Positions 23,599-35,504 of a stretch of 64,000 nucleotides of DNA are shown here, piece by piece (position 1 is the stretch's first letter; each line of letters starts with the position of its first letter). A program made the position numbers and the translations under genes. The notes below the pieces were generated by a model. That model did no database searches. It saw nothing but the letters and a program-made list of their open reading frames with translations, and was not told where the DNA came from. The stretch spans positions 1 through 64,000 of the forward strand of contig JAPYMA010000052.1 of NCBI GenBank assembly GCA_035041965.1, written 5' to 3'. The stretch comes from Anisakis pegreffii (taxonomy: Eukaryota > Nematoda > Chromadorea > Rhabditida > Anisakidae).

Positions 23599-24007
23599 GC
23601 TTATTATTATTATATTCTTCCTCCATGCCCCACTATAACATGGGGAGGGTGTTATGAGATCGGTATTAAGTGCAAAAACAACATCAGATATGAAGCATTG
23701 ATGAGACGAGCGTTTTTGATATGAAGCTTGTCATGAGTATGAATAATTGATTCAATCGAAACCAGCAGTAAGTAATACTGCTTCATTCCATGAATGCTTC
23801 AGAGATGTTGGAGAGGTTGGGAAGCGTGGATGGGCTCTTTACCCACCAAATTTCGTGTTGAAATCGGGAAAACGGTCGATTTAAGATTGCTGAGGATTCA
23901 GCTGCAGTATGAAATCAACTGGGTAGACAAAATTACTTGAGAAGGAGTGCTTAGAGTAATTTACCACAACACATGGCTCACTGATAGAGGACGGATGAGA
24001 CATTGGA
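23166..24007. other. intergenic DNA with an ATT microsatellite
   Basis: A run of about 17 TTA/ATT triplets, with one break, lies at 23551-23610. No gene or other structure is supported. Confidence 0.6.
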
Positions 24008-24204
24008 TAGTGATGGCATCCGAACGACATTTCAGTTCGGTCGGAATTGATTTTTCAGCATCGCGACATTCGGAATTCCGATCGAATCTCGGAATTCATC
24101 GGTCGGAATCCGACCGAATTAATATTCCGAGATTCTAATATTCGGAATTCCGATTGAAATTTGTCGAATTTTTCCGACCGAACATCGTTCGGATGCCATC
24201 ACTG
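24008..24204. mobile_element. 197-bp foldback element, hAT-like MITE
   Basis: The left end TAGTGATGGCATCCGAACGA is matched in inverse by ...TCGTTCGGATGCCATCACTG at the right end, followed inward by a second shared block (TTCGGTCGGAA). The interior is full of short palindromes such as CGGAATTCCG and GGTCGGAATCCGACC, so nearly the whole element can fold. Ends of the form CAGTGATGG resemble the termini of hAT-superfamily elements. The flanking octamers match at only about 5 of 8 positions, so a target duplication is possible but worn. It has no coding capacity. Confidence 0.6.
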
Positions 24205-24286
24205 TTATGGGATAGCTGGAATTTTGAATCATTAATGTAATCAGTCGTGAGACTTAGTTAAGTTAATATTTTTCCTACTTTCCAGA

Positions 24287-24778
24287 GGCGGTGGCGGGGT
24301 TGGGATGGGTGGGCCACCGCCGGATAAACCAGTTCATTCCTCAATCCTCTGGAGTGATCTCTCAGAGGATTGAGGAATGAACTGGTTTAGGGATCGGGGT
24401 TGGGGTGGGGGGAGGGGTGGGGTGGGGAGGGGGTGGGGGTGGGGAGGGGGTGGGGAGGGGGTGGGGAGGGGGGTGGGAGGGGGGGGGGTGGGGGTGGGGA
24501 GGGGGGTTGGGGTTGGGGGTGTTGTTTTTTATTGTTTCATTTATTTATTTCATCCAACGGCGAGATGATCTCCCCGTTGGAGGAGATCCGATGGCGTGGT
24601 GAGCCATCGGATCTCAACGTTGTTCACTTCTGCGTCCACTCGTGGACGCATGTCTAATATTATCCTGTCTAATTGGCCGATATTTCTTTTCAAAGTTTAA
24701 TCCCTTTGCTTTCAGATCGCGTGGATCGCTGGAGGACAACTCGGCCTTGGATTCGCGAACTTCGATTGGTCATCGAAG
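24287..24778 (+). other. row of six hairpins around a G-rich tract
   Basis: In order: GGCGGTGGC/GCCACCGCC (24287-24321); a perfect 25-bp stem with 13-nt loop (24326-24350 pairs with 24364-24388); a G-rich tract with many runs of three or more G (about 24390-24515); CCAACGG/CCGTTGG with a nested GAGA/TCTC (24554-24580); a perfect 13-bp stem GAGATCCGATGGC (24583-24595 with 24603-24615); a perfect 8-bp stem TGCGTCCA/TGGACGCA (24631-24650); and CTTCGAT/ATCGAAG (24760-24778). The composition differs sharply from the AT-rich surroundings. Several frames are open across parts of it but none is convincing as protein. The G tract could form quadruplexes. Confidence 0.75.
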
Positions 24779-25034
24779 CATTTGACAGGTCGTTAATCTC
24801 TATCTTGATTCTATTCATTCATTCACTCATTTAGTTTTCCTTTCTCATGTAATCCAAATTGTTCCAATAATCGTTTAGCTTCTCAACTCGGTCGTTTTAT
24901 TTCATATATCTATGCACAGTTATTGATAGTTAGGTTTCAGAGCGAGAGGTTGGAAAGAAAGGTGTTATCAAATCGAAAGGACGTCATCCATTCAATGAAA
25001 CGTTGACCAACTGAACACGGATTAATCCAGAACA
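24716..25034 (+). other. possible orphan exons, frame unresolved
   Basis: Segments 24716-24788 (after TTTCAG, before GTCGTT) and 24941-25034 (after TTTCAG, before GTAATT) look like exons. Joined, they are open in two frames: IAWIAGGQLGLGFANFDW... ending ...FNETLTN-stop at 25012-25014, and RVDRWRTTRPWIRELRL... ending earlier. All frames of the second segment contain a stop before its apparent donor, so a coding gene running through is not supported. A third acceptor-bounded stretch at about 25377-25443 ends in GTAAGA. It may be a decayed gene, a spliced non-coding RNA or chance. No family is recognised. Confidence 0.25.
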
Positions 25035-25443
25035 GGTAATTTTTATCTAATTGTAAATTCTTTATTCATTCATTCAACCAGCATCAAAATCGTAATCATT
25101 ATGAGTGTTCAAGCTATTACGTTCATATCTGTCATTCCTTACAACTAGACAAAACTTATTGTACCTCGTTCCATTTATACCACTTAATAATTCTCCGAAA
25201 TCTCAGTGAAACATATAATTGTACCCAACCCAATATAATTGCATCTTTGCATTTGATTGTTCTTGATTTTGTTTCGTTATCACACTCAGAAATGTCGCTC
25301 TTGATTCTTTTGAAGACAGTTTTGATAGGTGTGAAATAATTTCTTGATGCCATTTCCATATTTATTATACTTTTCAGGGCAGTTATTTTTCAACAACATT
25401 TTTATCGAAACGTCCAGCAAACACAGCAGTGAGCAGTCGTTTG

Positions 25444-26057
25444 TAAGAGAGTCTTACTGATATTATTATTTGCAATTTTGTTATTTTATGTATTAATGTT
25501 TTTCCTTCCTGAGACTTGAGCAACTGATTCCGTGAGATTGAAACGTTTCGCTATGTAGGTAGGTACTTCAATATTGCAGTGAGCAGCGTTTCATATCGTT
25601 TCATCATTTCCTAGCGATTTGTGTTTTTTGAGGAAATTTGGTGAAGTGTCTGTCACTGGAATTCAGAGATAGACACTTCGCCAAATTTGATCAACTCACA
25701 ATTCAGAAATATTTAGCGTGGAATTTAGAAATATTTAGACATGAATCTTTACTTCTAGAATTGCTTCATTCCATTTCAAACTGATATGGGTTCATTAGGA
25801 AATTTGATTGTTTCGTTTATTGTTTAGTCTAATTTGCACACACATTAAATAACAGTTATGCGATAGGTTTATCGTTGTTTAAAATTCCTCTCGATCACTA
25901 TTCTAAGCATTGTTGTGGGCAGTTGCATTCAAAGTGTGGTTTCCCAAACAGTTAAGTTCGTTTGTTTCCGCGGAAAAATTTTCAATAAATCGATCCTGGG
26001 AAGTGCCCAATTGAGGAGTTCCAATTTTTAGATTACGATACAAAGTCATTTTAAAAT
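25444..26057. other. spacer upstream of the TDRD3-like gene
   Basis: No coding sequence is seen. The stretch presumably holds the promoter of the downstream gene, but no specific motif was identified. Confidence 0.4.
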
Positions 26058-26065
26058 CCATTCAG
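26058..26065 (+). promoter_or_regulatory. probable trans-splice acceptor
   Basis: ATCCATTCAG ends nine bases before the ATG at 26075 with no upstream coding exon in phase, as expected for spliced-leader addition in nematodes. Confidence 0.55.
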
Positions 26066-26074
26066 GAGGTATTG

Positions 26075-29000
26075 ATGCATTTTGCTGGAATCAATGAGCT
26101 GATCAACCAAGGATGGCCAATATCAGAAGAACGTTTAGCTGAATTTTTTGGTGAGAAACAATTTGATGATCCATCGAAATTACGTCAAACGCTACTCGAT
26201 GTATGTTGTGTTCAGTTGTGTGCTTAATTCTCCAGTTAATAATTATTCTTTGTTTGGTTTTTTTTCGGATATTATGTACTATTTCTAATGGCAATCCAGC
26301 CTTCAGTGTTCACCATTGAGAACTGGATTATCATATTTTAAAATTTTCACATCAATCATTTTTCACATTTCCAGAGTGACATCCGTGAGTATGGCGTTAC
26401 GGTATTGATGGATCGTGTTGATTATCGTATTGGCGAGTTGAAGGTGTGTAATTTAGTGGTTTTCAGTAGCATTTTTACTTTATGATTGCCTTTAGAGTAG
26501 AGCTAACTTACCTTTCGGTCACACTCCTTCGTTGACATCGTTAAAGTTCTCCTTCTCATCCATTCTTCTTATCCTATATGAGTTTGTGTCGGTTCGGTTG
26601 ACCAAAAATAGTGTATCGATCCGATACGGAATCAGCTTAATTGAACTCTCGTATTGCTTTGTTTGACGTTGGCAATTTTATATGGATTATTCGAGCTTGG
26701 GATCGTTTAGTAACCTCGTGTGGTAGAACAATATTTGATCATTGCTGGCGCATTGTTTTTACTCAGTGTCACTGATATCTGGATCACTTTTCAGGGTCCA
26801 GTTGTGGTTCAAATATCGAAATTGCTGAATGTTTCGTGCTCGAAACTATCGCAGTCCAGTCGTTCCGGCAGTGATGGTCTCTACAAAATTCAGTTGACCG
26901 ATGGGCATTCGACGATTAATGCGGTGCAATTCGATCCAATTCCAACGTTGACGTTAGTGATGATTAATGTTTTGTTGTTGAACACTAAATCTACTTTTTC
27001 ATTTCCCTGAAATATTTGCAGCAATATTACTTTGCTATCAGTTCAGCAAGTGCTATTCATTGCAATGAGTATACATTTTTGTGTTCTTACGAATCACTTT
27101 CTTCTTTCGTTGTGATCAGTATTTCAATATAGTGAATGATATTCCCTCATTTACCACCTATCAAGATTTTCATCTGCATAAATGTTGTCTTAACGTTTTG
27201 TTAAGCGAATTCAGTGTCAGAATTTCATTCCATTCTCTTTAAAGAAAAGAATTTGTTAAACTTCTTGTTGTGATTATGCTGGTTGTTGACGGTATGGGTG
27301 TTTTGATATGAAGTAAACGATTACTGTCATAGCTGTATAACACGTTCCTTTGATGTGAGTTAATTCATATAGAAATTGGAGCTCTAAATTCTTGATCTGT
27401 TATCATCTTATAAGGTTTTGATGAATTTGAAAAGTTCAGCATTGAAACACCACCCGGAACAAAATTGCTATTGATTGGTACCGTACCGCTTGAAAGTGGT
27501 TTGGTGTTGATCAATGTGGCAAACTGTCGTGTGTTGGGAGGATCTGTAACAAAACTCATTGAGAGATGGAAGCTGGAAAAGGTAAAATGTAATTGAAGTT
27601 TAATTTTTACAGTTTTGTGAATCAGATTATTTGACTCAACGATTCGATCGCATCATTCTATCTGGCCATATAATCGTAGAATAATGCTTTTACGAACGAT
27701 ACTCTAATGTTTCATTGCTATGTTTTTGATTTTTTTCTCGATTACCTCATGACATAAGTTTGATGAGAAATTGTTTAGAGTTGGTCCGTGAAACAAGTAC
27801 GTAACGTCAATAGCTCTGCACCAAAATGGGTTCCATTCACGAAACGAGTTAGTCATTCAATCGTTGTATTTTGCTGATTTTATTCTTCCGTCGTCTATAG
27901 CTTCTGATATTTCGTCAAAAATATTTAACATTAATTCATCCTGTGTGGAATTATTTCTTTATATTTTCGCAATCAGTTTGATTCTGTTATTTTTGCACTG
28001 TTTTTTTTCGCTTTTCCATGGTCCAATTGTACTTTTTTCATCTGTCATAGCTGTTTAAACTCAACTTAAAAATTTTTGTGGATAAACAGTGAGCATAAAT
28101 TGAAAATGTTTCGTTAATAAAGACTCATTTACAGATCCAATCAACATCTAACAATATGAAATTGAAAACGTTTTGTGCGAACGATGTGTTGAATAATAAA
28201 AACTTGAAAAAAAGTGACGAGCAAAACGACGAAAACGATGAGTTCGGTACAGCGCGTAAGGCACAAATTCAGCAGGCGATCGCCGAAAACGCGAACAGAA
28301 GGAAATTTGCGGCAAGTCAGGTGCGTTGAAGAATCAATCCTAACTTCAACTTGAAGCAATCCTGTAGCCATAAGAATGGTATCATTGCGTAGTGAGTTTC
28401 AAATTTGGGTTAGTCCATCATTTTCTCTCGATGCTCAAAATTGTTGACTGACGATTAAACCGAAAGAATTTGGATTTTCTCAACCCGTTCTCTCAAACTG
28501 AGCAGCTAGCTTCCGTCCCACTTCCTTCCCCCTCTCCTTCGTCTGAAGATACGTTTGGCTAATGTGAATCTGTGGCTAAACGTCTGCACTGGAGAAAAAT
28601 GGACGTTGTGCGAAGCAATTTCTAATCATGCTTTTCTATGTTTCTATGTTTTTTTATCATTTAAGATAAAACTAAAAATTCCGGTGGAATCGACGACAAA
28701 TGCGACAGTAAAAAGTGCCGTTAAGAAAGAAACTGCCGTCAGCAATTTTTCGGAAACGCGTCAAAATAATGATCAACGAAAGGTTGATTTAATTGTCTTG
28801 GATTTGTTTCTGTTTATTTCACGATCTCATAAATTCATTTGTTTACGTATGGTGTTGTGCAGATTTGCTCTTATATTGGGGTAGTTATTTATGGTGTGAA
28901 ACCTTCGAATTATACTTAGTTTCGAATGAGATTTAGGCTGAAAATTCGGTGATATTGTAGGGATTAAGCACAAATTTAGTTCACGCTTTAATTTGTGCTC

Positions 29001-31143
29001 AAGCAGTATGCCTCATGCCCCAGTCGACGTATCAGTTAAGATGAGAGGAGCAACGCATTCTGGAATCTTTTAAAGATGCTCAGCACCATTTGATATCGTA
29101 TTTTGAATCTGCCTTTCATATGTTTGAATGAGGAGATGAAATTTGCAGAATCGGCGATCGAATCGTGCCGAACTGGACGAAGAAGCACTGTTGCATCAAC
29201 GCCCCTCTCAGCCATCAACTCTATTCGATTTCATTCAGCAGTCAGCCGTACCGGCAACTTCGGATTCTGCACCGACGAATCTAAAATCTGAGGCTATCGC
29301 GCCCACGAAACCGTATCCACAGCAATTTGGGAAGCCAAACACATCATCCCCTCCTCCGTTATCGGCATCCAGAGGTGGCGTTCGAGGAGGTGGTGGAGAT
29401 GGTGGTGGACCGGGAAATGTGAAGAATTTTGGTCGTGGTTTTAGCAATCGCGGAAATTCCAGAGGATTCACGGCTAATCGCGGTCAGTAGCGGATTCTCG
29501 TTACATTCTAGAATGTTGATATTTTTATTTGAATTTTTGTTTGGCGCTTGCAGTGAAGTGACAAGAGTATTAGTTTATGTTCAATTGAACAAGACAATAG
29601 GATTTTATTTAGTCAGCGTATATGCTGTATATAAACAGTCGAGAGTGGTTTTTTTTGAATCGGTAGAATATTTCAGGTTTTCGGTGTCTATTCAACATGA
29701 TTGTAAATAAGGCTGATAGGTGGATGGATAAGGCTTGGCGAGAATTTTGCTGAGTGTTGTGACTTAAACGTTTGTTCTACGGGTAATGTTTGCAGGAAAC
29801 AGAGGTGGTGCGCAGATGTCAAATTCCAATCGATCGAGGGGAGGGTATCAAGGGAATCGTGGTCGACGGGACGTGACGAGCGCGAATACGTTCAGTGGTT
29901 CACCACAAAATGATCGTTTCGTGCTGAACAACGATAGCTCATTCCCACCGTTGAACCCACAAAATCAGAAGCAGTCATCCGTGAACACAATTACTAATGG
30001 TGAGTTATTTATTGGTATTAAAATGTGGTTGTTGCTTAATTGATAATGAACTCTTGTAGTAATTTTGCTTGGTCTCTAAGAAAGTTTTTATGAGTCTGCG
30101 AGAATTTCCTCAGAAAAGGTCTTTTCATTTTGATCTCTTCATTTTTGCTTACTTCAGGTATGTCCGGCATGGACCTCAACACAAAGTCATCAACATCCAA
30201 TTCTGCTGCAATGGACAGATCGACCTCATCAAATCGTTACACAAACAAACCGTATGATACGTACAGTAACAATAAGCCATCATACAACGACAATATCGGT
30301 GCCAGTAATAGACGTGGTAATGATCGATTCAATAACGATGCGATTCCATCGAGCAATCAGCCATCAACTTACACGAAAACGAATTCGAATTATCAATCGG
30401 CTGGAACGAGGTATGAACAAGGCCAGCAGTCTCAACCACAACAACGGATATTGCAATTTAATCGTTCATACAACAACAGTCACTATAATTATGGTCCACC
30501 GTCGTCGTCACCAATGCCATACAACGGAGGGCAGAAGTCGAATTCGCCGAAATTTTCCACCAGAACGGGACTACCAATCTGGAAAGTTGGTGACAAGTGT
30601 TTGGCACCATGGAGCGATGGACAGGTATGAGCGATGCAGATTTGATGTGTTTACTTTGTTTTTGAGTAGTTGTTTCTTTGTTTTATTTGATTTTAGAATT
30701 TGAGTAGAATTCATTTTATCTTCTGAAACTTCTTGAATTAGATATTTATTCGCTGGTTTGACCAGTCGGATAATGCTGCTCTATTATTCCATGTTTTTGC
30801 TGTTTTTGCAGTGTTGTTTATTATGTTCAGCTACTTATAGACACTTTGAAAAGGAATTGTTTAGGAGTGGAAATTGCGCACTTTTTTTAGTTTACTTAAG
30901 ATTGCGCTGACTTGAATTATAGATACAAATTTGTGGAGTTGTTTAAAGATTCGTCCGCAATTAGATTGTGTACTCATAGATTTGAAATTTTGCTGAGAAA
31001 CGCTCATTTGATGAGATATATTTCAGCTGTACGTATCAACAGTGGTCTCGATGGGTCCTGCGGATATGTGCTGCATACAGTACGATGGTTACGGGAACAG
31101 GAGTAGTGTCCCAATTGGATGTCTAATAATACCACCGCAATAA
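26075..31143 (+). CDS. TDRD3: TDRD3-like Tudor/OB-fold protein, 11 exons
   Basis: Exons: 26075-26200, 26375-26443, 26795-26952, 27440-27581, 27779-27847, 28135-28320, 28666-28782, 29149-29482, 29796-29999, 30158-30624 and 31027-31143; all phases join, giving 662 residues. Residues about 55-165 are the RMI1/TDRD3-type OB-fold (IQLTDGHSTINAVQF; ETPPGTKLLLIGTV; CRVLGGSVTKLIERW). PSTLFDFIQ near 310 matches the short conserved motif of TDRD3. About 350-440 is an RG/RGG-rich region, then an Asn/Ser-rich linker. A Tudor domain closes the protein (WKVGDKCLAPW ... YDGYGN) with the aromatic positions expected to bind dimethyl-arginine. Vertebrate TDRD3 pairs with topoisomerase III-beta and joins RNA granules; that role is inferred here. 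No UBA domain was seen between OB-fold and FDF motif. Confidence 0.92.
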
Positions 31144-32720
31144 ACTTGAGGTTGGAAAGGAAATCTGACGAATAAGAATGATGGCAATATGGAATGCGAA
31201 GTCTTATCTCCATTACGCTCAGAAATTTTCATTTCGGAAAGATTTTTTTCTAATTGTTTCATGTTAGTCATAATCGTGTATCGGTATCGGCCTATAAATT
31301 CTGGGCATTTGTTTCGGTTTATTTTTTTGTCATTGCAGATTATAATTTTATCAGTCTTTTTTTTGTTTTCACTGGAATTCTACCTTCCTGATTCGTCTAC
31401 ATTTATTTGTCTTTCATTCTTTCGTTTGTGAGGGGATTTTGATCATTTTCCGGTTTTTTCGTCATTAGTTGCTGAAATTTTGTTTCATTTCATTTTTGTA
31501 TCTTTTGATTGTAAACAATGACCACTTTTATTTTGTTATAATACATTTAAAAGTTTTGGTAATGATAATGATGAAAATGTATGGAAAGGGAACAAAATCT
31601 GTTGACGATTCATTATTGCTTTAATTTTTTGCGCCTGTACAACACTCTGAAGGAGTGAATCTTGGAAAATACGGAATTCATATTCGTGATACGTTGCGTT
31701 TTTAAGATTTCATCACTTTTAAATGTCTCCATTTTGAGAGTCTCCCATGCTCGCGGCTCTAACTGATAATGCAAAGTGGTACTTTGAGAACGTTTTGGGG
31801 CGATTCATGAAATTTTTTATGACATTGATAAAATGATCGTAGATAGTTTTTGGAATCTTTAGATTCGTTCCGTCCACGTGTTTTCTTTCCGATTTGAATG
31901 AAAATTCGTGGTTTCCATATAAGGCGTATGTTCTGGTGCCATATTCGTTGTGCATCTTTATGACGGCACATTTATCCCTTAAATTCGCTCAACGAATCAA
32001 AATTGCTGAATTTGATACGTGTCTTCGTTGATTGTATAAGGTGATAACACCATTTGCATTGATTGTTTTTCCTCGATGTTCTACGTTTCGTGTGGTTCAT
32101 CATGCTTCTGTTATTGCATTCATCAGTTTATTGTATTGAAAGTTTTCGTTTGATGACCGTAATTTTGTTGTTTTCTGTTTTTTCTTCTCGTAAAAACAAA
32201 ATGAATAAAGTATTGCGTAGTCAGTTGATGCGGTCATTTATTTCACGAGATTGGTCGTTGGATCCATCCGGAAGTATTCATTTATTTGTATGGAATTTTC
32301 ATTAGGGAAACTTGTGACGATTAAGGCGATGAGTGTTGCCGTTGTTAAATGGTTTTCATTGAAATGAAAGGTGATGAACTGGTATCAAATAGATCGAAAT
32401 CATTTCGTAGTGTCCCTCATCCCTTAGTTAAAACTTGTAGCGAAGAGAAATCTGAGAGCAGGAAGTAAGGAAATTAATTGAAGAAGCTTTTGAACAGTAC
32501 AAGAGAAGGATCTCAACGCTTCGAATAGAATTCCCAAGACAAGGCAGTGCGATTTTTGTGTGTTTTGCATTTGCCATAAGCTTATGATTAACTCCCAAAC
32601 GTAAGACTGAGCGATATCTTACTGTGAAACAATTGTAGAATGCTTAGCCCAGTCCTGGAGTTTTGAAGATTGTCTCAATCACTTGTAACGGTAAATCATT
32701 GAAGTAAAGTGAATGTTTGA
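31144..32720. other. 3' region of TDRD3-like gene and spacer
   Basis: This T-rich sequence has no supported gene. An AATAAA overlaps the TDRD3 stop codon (31139-31144), too close to the stop to be the certain poly(A) signal; the true 3' end is unresolved. Confidence 0.4.
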
Positions 32721-32728
32721 GTTTTCAG
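32721..32728 (+). promoter_or_regulatory. probable trans-splice acceptor
   Basis: GTTTTCAG ends ten bases before the ISCA1 start codon at 32739, the usual position for spliced-leader addition. Confidence 0.55.
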
Positions 32729-32738
32729 AAACATCAGG

Positions 32739-33650
32739 ATGGCGGCACGTTTGAGTGGTGCAACAGCACGAGTTGTGAAAGGAGTGATGCGAAGGACTCC
32801 GCCAAGAGCTGCTTTGACGCTCACTCCAGAAGCAGTAGAGCGAGTGAAGGTCCTTTTGCAGAAGGCACCTGATATGAAGGCTTTAAAGGTGCGCTCTTTC
32901 GTGTCAAAGTTATGCACCGTTAATAATGATATCACTGTTTTTGTCAGTCTGATTACTGTTACTGTTATGATTGAATGTTCTCAAATTTTTACTGTTCTTA
33001 CGATTATGATTAATATTGTTGTGGGAAATTTTTTTGACTAAAATTGTGATCAAAAAATTATAGATTGGCGTTAGGCAACGTGGCTGTAGTGGTTTAACGT
33101 ATACGTTGGATTATGCAAAAAGCAAGGCTAAATTTGATGAAGAAGTCATACAGGTTCGATTCTAGATTTTGCTGTTTTGTTTTCCTAATTACTTGGTTTA
33201 TGCATTGAAACCTTTAAAAGTGCTACGGATTCTTCTATAAAACAAAGTTAGATGTAAGCATATATAAAATTTGGCCTCACAGCAGTGTGCTCGAAATTTT
33301 CATACAAATATTTATCGTCATGAAATCCATTTTTGAAGAGGAGTTATTGAAGCGATAGGTATTTAAGAAAACAAAATATAGCAATAAGCATACGTGTGTT
33401 ATCGCCTTGTTTAGGGAATATTCATTTCTAAGAGATTAATCAGTAATTGTTCGAAATGAATTGATATTATAAGATTGTAATTGTGAGGCATTTAAAGGAT
33501 GGCGTACGAATATGGATCGATACAAAGGCACAACTAACACTGTTGGGCACAGAAATGGATTTCGTAAAATCGTCTCTCTCGTCCGAGTTCATCTTTCGTA
33601 ATCCAAATATCAAAGGCACTTGTGGTTGCGGCGAAAGTTTTAGTATCTGA
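32739..33650 (+). CDS. isca1: ISCA1, mitochondrial Fe-S cluster assembly A-type protein
   Basis: Three exons (32739-32888, 33064-33153, 33498-33650), all meeting in phase 0, give a 130-residue protein, almost the length of human ISCA1 (129). The A-type carrier fold is complete: ALTLTPEAVERVKVLL, then RQRGCSGLTYTLDYA, AQLTLLGTEMDFV, SSEFIFRNPNIKG and TCGCGESFSI. The three cluster-binding cysteines are C58, C122 and C124 (C-x63-C-x-C). The first 20 or so residues are basic and lack acidic residues, fitting a mitochondrial targeting peptide. ISCA1 acts late in mitochondrial assembly with ISCA2 and IBA57 to make 4Fe-4S clusters for enzymes such as aconitase and lipoate synthase. Intron 2 ends in TTTAAAG, an AAG acceptor, and the homology fixes that boundary. 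Confidence 0.96.
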
Positions 33651-35490
33651 ATCGAAAATGATATCTTATCATAGTGTATCATATAGGTTATCACGGTACA
33701 ATTGGTCAGATTTGCTCATTCGTTACGCGCCATTTCAATATGACAAATTTTAGCGCTCAGCAATGAGAGTTCATTGACTATTGCTTCGTTGAAGAATTTC
33801 TTTTTAGTTATTCTCAAGTGACAATGAATTTGAAACTGAAACTGGCAATAGGTTCAGATAAAGAGCGATTTTGTTGAGAGGAATATTTTATTATACTCTC
33901 AGGCAAACGATAGATTAAGTGAGTTCCGAGTTTTTGATTTTGAGTTCCGAGTCCAAGTTCTTTACTGACTTCGTACTATCATTGGCTGATCGTTAGCAGT
34001 TCTTATCTGTCGTTTGTTCGTGTTTGATCTTTTGTGAATAATATTGCATTTGTTTATTGTGTAATTCATTACTGGATATTGCTTGATTAATTTGTACGCT
34101 TTATACAAAGCGAGTTATAGTTTAGGTTTAGTTAGTAGTGTATTGCTTAAGAAGCATTCGTTCGCGATTCGATGAGATTATGAAATGATTGGCTTCATTG
34201 AGAATTATAGTGAAGAATTGGTGGATCCTTGAATCCTTATGTAAATTTATTTGTTTTATATAAGAAGTGAGAAATTCATCATTTGCAAGTTGTTATTGAT
34301 CACTACTGATCATGGTTGCAGTGGATGGATTCAATTTGTCCTGTAAACCAAATAAATCAGTATTTGAATTACAGGGCTATCTTGCTACTGAAGTGTTTCT
34401 TTCGTGATTCTTATTTAGTCAAGTTCTGCTTCTAAGTTGTGCTGATTTATGAAGTTCCGTAATTGTACTCATGCCATATTAGGAAGTCTATTGTTTTGAT
34501 GTATCTATTACTTCTAGCAGTTGACTGATTGCTTCATGGATGTATGCATGATGCTTCTGACATTTTAGTGTTCGTTTTCGTGATTTAATTTTGATTAGTA
34601 TTATCGCTGATTTTATTATTATAGGTAACATTAAATATCATTGTTGTCGTCTCATTAATCACCTAATTTCGAATAATCAATATATTGTCGTATGTGCCTG
34701 GCGATTTCGTTGAACGAAATGTTTGCATCTGTGGAATATTTAAAATGTGAAACCAAAAATTCAGAATTCAGCGAGAGCTTCATTTATTTTGATGTTCTGT
34801 TGCGCGTCTTGCTGATTGTTTCGAGCAAATTGTACATGACTTATTGTACATGACCTGTAATGTGATGTATATGAATTGAAATTTTTGATGTGTTCATTTG
34901 TATATTTTCATTCATCATGAAAACAAAAATAACACTAAAAATAACTTAATTATGCCGTAGTTGAGAGACTTCTATGCCGGTTGTGTATGTAGTTCGATTA
35001 AAAACAACAATAAAATATTTCACAGTTTGAACGGCTTATTTTCATTATTTTTTTGTGTTTCTTTATTCATCTAAGTGAACACGATTCATTCGTCGTTATT
35101 TATGAAGGAATATTTTTTCGTTGTATTGATGAGTTCGTGTCCAACTGAAATCCAGATTGTGTGTTGTATTTGTTGGTAAGATGGCGATGGTTCAATTTTA
35201 TTTTTTTCATTTTTGAAACGAAATCGGTAGGATAATGGTGAACATTTACAATTATTACAATTACAATAGAATGTTTTTTTACATGTTTAAAAAATTAATT
35301 GTATCGTTGAAAACTTTTCACGATCGTTTCAAGATTGATTTTCCCGTCGCACTTAAATCTTACAACACGAAACAATAATTATAATGCTGATTGCACAATA
35401 AAGTGTAATTTGAATCGAGGGTCGAAGATAGGGCCGTATTAAAACGAAATGATTTGTACCTATGTAAGTATATGCTAGAGCAATTTTTAA
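33651..35490. other. spacer between ISCA1 and NAA40
   Basis: AT-rich DNA of about 1.8 kb without a supported gene on either strand. The spacing is much larger than in compact C. elegans operons. Confidence 0.45.
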
Positions 35491-35499
35491 TTGCTTCAG
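35491..35499 (+). promoter_or_regulatory. probable trans-splice acceptor
   Basis: TTGCTTCAG ends five bases before the NAA40 start codon at 35505. Confidence 0.5.
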
Positions 35500-35504
35500 A
35501 GAGG

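Noticed and set aside
24377..24657. Gly/Trp-rich open frames across the G tract
   Set aside because: Produced by the low-complexity G runs; no convincing protein in any frame.
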